11,854 bases of DNA from Fimbriimonadaceae bacterium. GTDB taxonomy: Bacteria > Armatimonadota > Fimbriimonadia > Fimbriimonadales > Fimbriimonadaceae. The notes beneath the pieces are model-generated. The model was not told the origin of the DNA. It saw only the letters and a list, made by a program, of their open reading frames with translations, and did no database searches. Below, piece by piece: positions 6,396-11,854 of this stretch (its first letter is position 1; the number at the start of each line of letters is the position of its first letter). The position numbers and the translations under genes are program-made. The DNA is taken from contig JADLGZ010000187.1 in the NCBI GenBank assembly GCA_020849075.1, positions 1 to 11,854 of the forward strand. Reading direction: 5' to 3'.

Positions 6396-6896
6396 GTGGA
6401 AACGCCGAGCCCGCAATTATTGCAACCGCTGATCGGCACCGAAGAGGTGACGGTGGATGCAAAGGGACGCGTCCTTGTCTCCAAAAAGAAGCGCGACCGA
6501 CTCGGAAATCCATTTGCAATTGGCGTCGGCGTCAAGGGTTGCATTGTCGCGTACACTTCTGAAGCTTGGGCTAAATTAAATGCTCAGCTTAATTCTGGTG
6601 ATGCGCTCGATATTGGTAGCGACACGCTCAGAGAATTGATGGTGGGTGAGGCCGAAGACGGGATCGAGTTTGATTCCCAGGGGCGGTTTGTAGTTCCCAT
6701 GCGCCTCCGAACCAAGTTTAAGTTGGTGGGGGCCCCTTGCCTGCTCATAGGTGCTCAAGACAAGGTAGAGCTTTGGACCGTGGCCGAGTATGAAATCTAC
6801 GAAGCCGACCGTCGCGCCTACACAGATAGGCATTGGCAAGAGATTTCGGACAACAAATTTAGAGTGTCAGATAATGTGCTGCGAGGGTTACCATGA
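6396..6896 (+). CDS. mraZ: Transcriptional regulator MraZ
   Basis: DNA-binding regulator of the dcw cluster, 166 residues, built from two SpoVT/AbrB-like MraZ domains. Each has the family DxxGR signature: DAKGRVLVS at 21-29 and DSQGRFVVP at 93-101. The first domain has Ser29 where Pro is usual. The second domain continues with the conserved-looking LWTVAEYEIYEA. MraZ proteins form ring-shaped oligomers that bind direct repeats upstream of their own gene, and candidate sites are described at 6006-6123 and 6222-6238. The start is GTG 6396, preceded by GGAG at 6385-6388 with 7-base spacing. The gene overlaps rsmH by four bases (ATGA). It is AT-richer than the following dcw genes: 26 of 60 GC in 6541-6600 against 39 of 60 in 6901-6960. 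Confidence 0.95.
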   Translation: METPSPQLLQPLIGTEEVTVDAKGRVLVSKKKRDRLGNPFAIGVGVKGCIVAYTSEAWAKLNAQLNSGDALDIGSDTLRELMVGEAEDGIEFDSQGRFVVPMRLRTKFKLVGAPCLLIGAQDKVELWTVAEYEIYEADRRAYTDRHWQEISDNKFRVSDNVLRGLP

Positions 6897-7771
6897 TGGC
6901 GGCGCTTAGGCACGAGCCGGTGATGCTGTCGGAAGTTCTGGAGGTCCTTGCGATCCAGCCGGGCGATCTCGCCGTGGATGGAACCTTGGGCCTCGCCGGC
7001 CATGCAAAAGAAATGCATAGAGCCGGCGCCACGATCATCGGAGTGGACTGGGACGAATCCATGTTGGCGGAAGCCAAGTCCGAACTGCCCGCGGCTGAGT
7101 TTGTTCATGCCGACTACCGCGAAATCCCGGAAATCTTGAGCGATCGCCGCGCCAACGCGATCCTCCTTGACCTCGGCCTGAACAGCGCCCAAATTGATGA
7201 CCCCGAACGAGGCATCAGCTTCATGCAGGACGGCCCGCTTGATATGCGTATGGATAGGAGCCGGGGCGAGTCCGCCGCCAGCTTCCTCAACCGTGCCAGT
7301 GAAGACCAAATTGAGAAAGTCATTCGAGAGTACGGCGAAGAAAGGTGGAGCCGGCGAATAGCTAAGGTGATCGTGGAGCGTCGTCGAGAAAAGCCGTTGC
7401 GCACGACGCAAGACCTGGTGGATTGTGTTCTTGCCGCCGTGCCCGTCGCCGCCCGTGATAAGCGCATCCATCCGGCGACTCGCACCAGCCAGGGCGTGCG
7501 GATTGCCATCAATCATGAGCTAGAAGATTTGGAAACAGCCCTTACCGAAATCGCGCGATGCCTCGCCATTGGCGGGCGCATGGTGGTGCTGAGCTACCAC
7601 TCGCTGGAAGATCGCGCCGTCAAGCGTGCGTTTCGAGAATTGGCCCGCGAGGGCGAGTTCGAGGACCTGTTTCGAAAGCCGTTGGAACCGTCTCAAGAGG
7701 AGATCAACCGGAACCGGCGGAGTCGCAGCGCGAAATTGCGTGCAGTGCGACGCATGGAGGGTAAATCATGA
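6893..7771 (+). CDS. rsmH: 16S rRNA (cytosine-1402-N4)-methyltransferase RsmH (MraW)
   Basis: S-adenosylmethionine-dependent enzyme that methylates N4 of C1402 in the 16S rRNA decoding centre; cytoplasmic, 292 residues. The SAM-binding loop reads VDGTLGLAGHA at 28-38; the family more often has a Gly-rich GxGGHS/T here, so Leu34-Ala35 is a mild deviation. Further markers are the acidic GVDWDESML, GISFMQDGPLDMRMD, HPATRTSQGVRIAIN (from 193, strongly diagnostic) and LSYHSLEDR (233-241). ATG 6893 is chosen because it gives an ATGA overlap with the mraZ stop and has GAGGG at 6883-6887 five bases upstream; ATG 6896 is also possible. Full length with no disruption. Position between mraZ and the ftsL-like gene is the standard dcw order. 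Confidence 0.97.
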   Translation: MMAALRHEPVMLSEVLEVLAIQPGDLAVDGTLGLAGHAKEMHRAGATIIGVDWDESMLAEAKSELPAAEFVHADYREIPEILSDRRANAILLDLGLNSAQIDDPERGISFMQDGPLDMRMDRSRGESAASFLNRASEDQIEKVIREYGEERWSRRIAKVIVERRREKPLRTTQDLVDCVLAAVPVAARDKRIHPATRTSQGVRIAINHELEDLETALTEIARCLAIGGRMVVLSYHSLEDRAVKRAFRELAREGEFEDLFRKPLEPSQEEINRNRRSRSAKLRAVRRMEGKS

Positions 7772-8178
7772 GTCTCGTTAAGGATCGTCCAGTCGTTCGG
7801 CGCGCCGCGTCGCGCCGTGTCCAGACCGCAAAACCGGTCTATCGAACACGCCCGCGCCCGGTGCGGCGCCCTCGATCGGGAGCAATCACAAAAAGTCTGC
7901 TTCTTGTTGGGGTCGTCACGATGGTCACCTACATCGTGAGTAGCATCGTAGGGAATACCCTGCTCGAGAATGCGCGTCGCGACCGAATTCGATCGGTCGA
8001 GCGAACTCAGGGCAGCCGCGAAGACGTAGCTCGCTTGCGCCGCGTCTTGGATAGCATGGTCAGCCTCGATGCCGTTTCCAAGTACGCTGCCGCCCAAGGG
8101 ATGGAACTTAGCGGAGCGCCGACCGCTCGTCGAGATTCTGTAGTTGCACAGCTCGGAGATCATGAGACCATCCACTGA
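7768..8178 (+). CDS. ftsL: FtsL-like bitopic division protein
   Basis: Small membrane protein of 136 residues with FtsL topology. It has a very basic cytoplasmic tail (11 Arg and 2 Lys in the first 40 residues), one transmembrane helix at about 43-62 (LLLVGVVTMVTYIV), then an extracytoplasmic segment likely to form a coiled coil. Near the end, DAVSKYAAAQGMEL resembles the FtsL/DivIC ending (residues preceding a GM motif). FtsL normally joins FtsB/DivIC and FtsQ/DivIB to activate FtsWI septal synthesis. Sequence identity to model FtsL is poor, so the assignment rests mainly on topology and its place between rsmH and ftsI. ATG 7768 overlaps the rsmH stop (ATGA) and has a strong GGAGGG at 7756-7761. 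It overlaps ftsI by 17 bases. Confidence 0.75.
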   Translation: MSLVKDRPVVRRAASRRVQTAKPVYRTRPRPVRRPRSGAITKSLLLVGVVTMVTYIVSSIVGNTLLENARRDRIRSVERTQGSREDVARLRRVLDSMVSLDAVSKYAAAQGMELSGAPTARRDSVVAQLGDHETIH

Positions 8179-9820
8179 CCGGCGGGGGCTCGGTTCGGTG
8201 TTGATCGGCGCCTTTGTCTTGGCCGCGGGTTCGCAGGCCTACAAGCAGGTCGTCGTCAATAGCCAGATCATTGCCCGAGCTCGGGAGACCAATCGCTTTG
8301 TTGTAACCCGAACGGAGTTCGCTCAGCGGGGCTCCATTTATTCGAGTGACGGAAAGGTTCTGGCCCAGAGCAACGACTGCTTTGAGCTGTCCATTAACTA
8401 CAAAAAGGTTCCCAAGAGCCGCGCCTTCTTCATGGCGATGTCGGAGGCAAGCGGCATCCCCGCGATCGAAATGCTGGTCCCTGCCGAGTCAGGGGGAAAA
8501 TCGCGCACTTGGAAGCAACCAATGAGCGGTTCTCGCGCTGACAAGATCAAGCTTGTCAAGGGCGAGTGGCGAGCCGACGGCATCTCATTGCGCCGGGTCC
8601 CACGCCGAGAGTATCCCCTCAGCGACGTTGCCGAGGCCATAGTTGGAACTTCGCAGGAGGGCCAGCCAATCACGGGCCTCGAAAGCTCACAAAACGCCCT
8701 GCTCGCGGGCTCGCCTGGATCCCTGACCGGGATGGTTGACCGCACCGGCGCCTTTTTGCCCATGCGAATGGAGGGTGTCGCCAGCAAAGCGATAGACGGT
8801 AGTGATCTCACCTTGACGCTCGATTCCGGATTGCAGACGGCGGCCGCAGCGGCCATTCGCAAAGCTGTGGAGGCCAATGATGCCGACCAAGGCGTTGCCA
8901 TCGCCGTTGATCCCGCCACCGGCGACGTGCTCGCGGCTGCCTCATGGCGACCCGATAAGCAGGCCAATGGCTTCAACCCAATCGTCATGGGGCGGTTCGA
9001 ACCGGGTTCAACCTTCAAGATTCTCACACTCGCCAAAGCGCTTGACGATGGCGTGGTCAGCGCTCACGATACGGTCTCGTGTGGCGGGGTCATCCGCGTC
9101 GCTGGCAAGGACATCAAGTGCTCTCACGGAGCCCACGGGACAGTGGATGGCCTCAAGGCCATCGCTGAGAGCTGTAACATCAGCGCCGTTACCTGGGCTC
9201 GAAAAATTGGTCGTGACCGGTTCATTGATTTTATGCGAACGGCCGGGTTGTTTGACTCAACGAATATTGGCCTACCGGGCGAGATTCCCGGAAAATACAA
9301 TCCCGATGATGGTAGCCCTACCTTGCAGATCGCGAACATGGGGTTCGGGCAGGCCCTGAACCTCGCTCCGCTCAGCCTCGTTTCGGCATATGCCGCCTTG
9401 GCCAACGAAGGTATTCGAATCAACCCGCGTTTGATCAAAAGGGTTGGCGATCGTGAGACTGCTCCCCCCAAGCAAGTGCGGATCGTCTCTGGGGATACCG
9501 CGGCCCAAATGATGCACATGATGGAAGCCACGATTGAGCGTGATTTCGGTACGGGCCACCGTCTTCGAATCCCCGGCTATCGCCTGGGCGGCAAGACAGG
9601 GACCGCCCAAAAACTAGGTCGAGGTTGGGACAAAGAGCGTCCCAAATATGTCGCGAACTTTGTGGGGTACGTTCCGATTGATCAGCCTCGCGCCGTTATA
9701 TTGGTCATGGTGGACAATCCCAAGTCCGGTGATTACTATGGAGGCTCTGTCGCGGGACCCGTCTTCAAGGAAATTGCCCAATCCGTCATCAAACGATTCA
9801 ATATCCCTAAGTCCGAATGA
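8162..9820 (+). CDS. ftsI: Septal peptidoglycan transpeptidase FtsI (class B PBP)
   Basis: Class B penicillin-binding protein of 552 residues that crosslinks septal peptidoglycan outside the membrane. An N-terminal membrane anchor spans about 10-27 (LGSVLIGAFVLAAG), followed by the PBP dimer domain (RGSIYSSDGKVLAQS from 56). The transpeptidase domain carries all three active-site motifs: STFK with nucleophile Ser283 and Lys286, SCN at 337-339, and KTGTAQ with Lys478. The protein ends soon after the transpeptidase domain, without PASTA repeats, so it is FtsI/PbpB-like rather than SpoVD- or PBP2x-like. The reading frame is open from TTG 8144, but ATG 8162 has GGAG at 8155-8158 and starts just before the anchor, so it is preferred. 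It overlaps the ftsL-like gene by 17 bases and murE by 4. Confidence 0.94.
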   Translation: MRPSTDRRGLGSVLIGAFVLAAGSQAYKQVVVNSQIIARARETNRFVVTRTEFAQRGSIYSSDGKVLAQSNDCFELSINYKKVPKSRAFFMAMSEASGIPAIEMLVPAESGGKSRTWKQPMSGSRADKIKLVKGEWRADGISLRRVPRREYPLSDVAEAIVGTSQEGQPITGLESSQNALLAGSPGSLTGMVDRTGAFLPMRMEGVASKAIDGSDLTLTLDSGLQTAAAAAIRKAVEANDADQGVAIAVDPATGDVLAAASWRPDKQANGFNPIVMGRFEPGSTFKILTLAKALDDGVVSAHDTVSCGGVIRVAGKDIKCSHGAHGTVDGLKAIAESCNISAVTWARKIGRDRFIDFMRTAGLFDSTNIGLPGEIPGKYNPDDGSPTLQIANMGFGQALNLAPLSLVSAYAALANEGIRINPRLIKRVGDRETAPPKQVRIVSGDTAAQMMHMMEATIERDFGTGHRLRIPGYRLGGKTGTAQKLGRGWDKERPKYVANFVGYVPIDQPRAVILVMVDNPKSGDYYGGSVAGPVFKEIAQSVIKRFNIPKSE

Positions 9821-11310
9821 TCTCTCTCCCCCAACTCCTGAAATTGAGCGAAGTGTCGCCGGTTCGCGTAACCGGCGACGCGCCATTTTCGGAGATCGTG
9901 GCCGACTCGCGAGGGGAAGTCAGGGGTAAGTGCTTTGTTTGCATGCCTGGCACTTCGATTGACACTCACTCTTTCCTAGATGACGTGGCTCTCAAGGGAG
10001 CGGTCGCCACGATTGTTTGGAACGATGAGGGTTACGACAAAGCCCTCGCCCTCGGCCTGTCAGTTGCCCAGTTTGATAGCGAACTACCCAAGTTTAATCA
10101 CTCGTTAGGCCTTGTCTGCCGCGAGCTCTTCCACGACCCCAGCCTCGACATTCGAATCATTGGCATCACTGGTACGAATGGCAAGACCACCTGTGCGTGG
10201 ATGCTCCGCCAAGCGTTGAAAGCCATGGGGCGCAATGCTGCCTACTTGGGCACCCTCGGATATCAAGGAGGGGGTGAGCTAGAGGAACTCCCCAACACAA
10301 CCCCATTCCCCGTGGAGTTGTGGTCGCTGATCCAACGGGCTCGTGAAGAGGGAATCACAGACCTCGTGATGGAGGTCTCATCGCACTCTTTGGAGCAAGA
10401 TCGTGTGGCGGGGGTGCGATTCAACATCGGCGTTTTCACCAATTTATCCCAAGACCATCTGGATTACCACGGCACCATTGAGGAGTATGCCAGCGCCAAG
10501 CGGCTACTCTTTACTGCCGCCTATGATGACCCCTTCGTCGCCGTGATCAATGCCGATGACCTCATGGGCTCATTCTGGTTGAGCGAGTGGGAGAACTCCG
10601 CCATCGCTCCCGCTTTTCTTTCTTATGGATTCGAGCGTGGTAACGTGCAGGGAGAGATACTGGCGGTCGAGTTCGATCAGTTGGCGATCAAGGTCGCTGG
10701 GCAGGAAGTACTGGTCGGCGTCGGCGGCACGTTCAATGCGAGTAATGCCCTGACCGTGGTCGCAACCCTCACCGCAATGGGCGTGAAGCCCAAGGATGCC
10801 GCCAAGGCAATGAAGGCGGTCACCGCCGTCCCGGGAAGGTTTGAGGCCGTTCCCAACGAGACCGGAATTGGCATCATCGTGGATTACGCTCACACCCCCG
10901 ATGCGCTAGAAAAGCTCCTGATGTCGGCCCAGGAAGTGGATCACGAGCGGCTGGTATGCGTTTTTGGTTGCGGTGGTGACCGCGATGCCACCAAGCGCCC
11001 TCAAATGGCGGCGATCAGTTCTCGTCTTGCCGATCAAACCATCCTGACTTCCGATAACCCTCGGACCGAGGACCCCATGGCTATCCTCAAAGGCATTGAG
11101 CGCGGAATCGAGCCAGGTTCGAATTACATTGTGGTGCCCGATCGCCGAACTGCCATTGAACGGGCAATTCAAGAAGCCGCCAAGGGTGATCTCATCGTGA
11201 TCGCCGGCAAAGGCCATGAAACCTATCAGATACTCGGCCGCGAAAAGATCCCCTTTGATGATCGCGAGATCGCCCGCGATGCTTGCGCAAAGCGAGGAGT
11301 CGCCCAATGA
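9817..11310 (+). CDS. murE: UDP-MurNAc-L-Ala-D-Glu:meso-diaminopimelate ligase MurE
   Basis: Cytoplasmic ATP-dependent ligase, 497 residues, adding the third stem-peptide residue to UDP-MurNAc-L-Ala-D-Glu. The N-terminal UDP-binding domain is followed by the ATP loop ITGTNGKTT (Lys123), the Mur ligase centre with HSLEQDRVAG and NLSQDHLDYHGT, the probable carbamylated lysine in YASAKRLLF, and the C-terminal VDYAHTPDAL and GCGGDRD. DNPR at 413-416 is the specificity motif of meso-diaminopimelate-adding MurE enzymes, so the wall is most likely of the mDAP type. ATG 9817 overlaps the ftsI stop as ATGA with no good separate ribosome site, which suggests translational coupling. It overlaps murF by four bases. 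Confidence 0.96.
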   Translation: MISLPQLLKLSEVSPVRVTGDAPFSEIVADSRGEVRGKCFVCMPGTSIDTHSFLDDVALKGAVATIVWNDEGYDKALALGLSVAQFDSELPKFNHSLGLVCRELFHDPSLDIRIIGITGTNGKTTCAWMLRQALKAMGRNAAYLGTLGYQGGGELEELPNTTPFPVELWSLIQRAREEGITDLVMEVSSHSLEQDRVAGVRFNIGVFTNLSQDHLDYHGTIEEYASAKRLLFTAAYDDPFVAVINADDLMGSFWLSEWENSAIAPAFLSYGFERGNVQGEILAVEFDQLAIKVAGQEVLVGVGGTFNASNALTVVATLTAMGVKPKDAAKAMKAVTAVPGRFEAVPNETGIGIIVDYAHTPDALEKLLMSAQEVDHERLVCVFGCGGDRDATKRPQMAAISSRLADQTILTSDNPRTEDPMAILKGIERGIEPGSNYIVVPDRRTAIERAIQEAAKGDLIVIAGKGHETYQILGREKIPFDDREIARDACAKRGVAQ

Positions 11311-11854
11311 CATTGAGCGAACTGGTGACTAGACTTGCCGGTACCCACGGCGCTTCGTCCCAGGGTCTGGATGGTGCCCAGTCTTTCAGCGGTTTCGCAT
11401 TGGACAATCGCGAGGTCCAGCCCGGACAAGTTTTTGTCGCAATCAAGGGCGCCCGTGTTGATGGTCACGACTACGTCACCCAGGCCCTTCAAGCAGGAGC
11501 CGTCGCCGCCATCGTAGAACGACCCGTCGAAGGCCCTCAAATCTTGGTGCCCGATCTGGTTACGGCTCTCGCGAATCTAGGCAAATCGCTTCGCGCTGAG
11601 TTTCATGGCCCGGTTGTTGGTGTCACTGGGAGCAATGGCAAGACAACCGCAAAAGAGATGGTCGCCGCCGCCCTTTCCCCTTTGGGGCCTGTGCTGAAGA
11701 ATAAGGGGAATCAAAACAGCGAGTACACCTCGCCCCTGACCTGGTTCGGTTTGAACGAAGGACACCAAGCGGCCGTAATCGAGATGGGGATGCGGGGGCT
11801 CGGGCAGATCCGCCACTTAGCTCAGATCAGCCAGCCCAATCTTGCCCTCATTAC
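11307..11854 (+). CDS. murF: UDP-MurNAc-tripeptide:D-Ala-D-Ala ligase MurF, 3'-truncated by window edge
   Basis: Cytoplasmic ATP-dependent ligase that adds D-Ala-D-Ala to UDP-MurNAc-tripeptide. About 182 codons are visible and the frame is open to the last base; the family is usually about 450 residues, so roughly the first two fifths are here. The N-terminal domain shows ALDNREVQPGQVFVAIKGAR and DGHDYVTQALQAGA, then the ATP loop GVTGSNGKTTAKEM (Lys112). Substrate-loop residues NKGNQNSEYTSPLTW follow, and then EMGMRGLGQI. The usual NxxIGxPLT loop reads NSEYTSPLT, a lineage variation. ATG 11307 overlaps the murE stop as ATGA and has GAGGAG at 11294-11299, seven bases upstream. It follows murE in the conserved dcw order. 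Confidence 0.94.
   Translation, partial: MTLSELVTRLAGTHGASSQGLDGAQSFSGFALDNREVQPGQVFVAIKGARVDGHDYVTQALQAGAVAAIVERPVEGPQILVPDLVTALANLGKSLRAEFHGPVVGVTGSNGKTTAKEMVAAALSPLGPVLKNKGNQNSEYTSPLTWFGLNEGHQAAVIEMGMRGLGQIRHLAQISQPNLALI

Noticed and set aside
6818..7516. 232-codon minus-strand open frame across the mraZ end and rsmH
   Set aside because: It lies opposite strongly conserved RsmH motifs and its translation shows no recognisable domain; it is a by-product of GC-rich coding sequence. The same applies to the other long minus-strand frames (for example 216-869 and 8398-9036).
8144..8161. TTG 8144 as the ftsI start
   Set aside because: ATG 8162 has GGAG just upstream and begins close to the membrane anchor; TTG 8144 has no convincing ribosome site.
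10074..10084. GATAGCGAA inside murE resembling part of the 68-bp repeat
   Set aside because: The match is only about ten bases and encodes an ordinary Asp-Ser-Glu in the murE frame.
1..11854. CRISPR arrays, tRNA or rRNA genes, insertion sequences
   Set aside because: No spaced repeat arrays, cloverleaf or rRNA-like sequence, transposase or integrase frame was seen on either strand.

Overview
The window comes from a bacterial chromosome and reads entirely on the + strand. It holds the start of a division and cell wall (dcw) cluster preceded by housekeeping and accessory genes. MurE carries a DNPR motif, which implies a meso-diaminopimelate peptidoglycan. The secreted protease ends in a dockerin-like pair of calcium loops and carries HAF-type repeats. 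Together with the moderately high GC, this reminds me of Armatimonadota (Fimbriimonadia-like) or another environmental lineage such as Planctomycetota. That placement is from memory and not proven by the window.

Layout: (1) 1-1020, chorismate synthase (aroC), missing about its first 23 codons. (2) 1047-1853, pstB, the phosphate-import ATPase, without pstS, pstC or pstA in view. (3) 1910-3175, a soluble GAF-sensor histidine kinase. (4) 3255-5933, a secreted subtilisin-like protease with HAF repeats and a C-terminal dockerin-like domain. (5) 5934-6395, a 462-base gene-free stretch with repeats, a candidate promoter and a structured leader. (6) 6396-11854, mraZ, rsmH, ftsL-like, ftsI, murE and the first third or so of murF. 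These dcw genes all overlap by 4 or 17 bases, so they are almost certainly one translationally coupled operon. MraZ is the transcription regulator, RsmH methylates 16S rRNA, FtsL and FtsI are septal proteins, and MurE and MurF add the third residue and the D-Ala-D-Ala of the peptidoglycan stem peptide.

Two things stand out. First, the protease gene lies between two perfect 68-base direct repeats. The upstream copy is the true 3' end of the kinase gene, and the downstream copy is a displaced duplicate that begins inside the protease stop codon. The protease therefore looks like a 2,818-base cassette inserted at the 3' end of the kinase gene, leaving that gene intact. It has no integrase or transposase. 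Second, directly after the downstream repeat there are two facing arrays of TGGGN-like boxes in a strict 10-base register. This is the spacing described for MraZ binding sites in E. coli (TGGGN with 5-base spacers), yet the arrays lie about 270-390 bases upstream of mraZ. The insertion thus abuts what may be the control region of the division operon.
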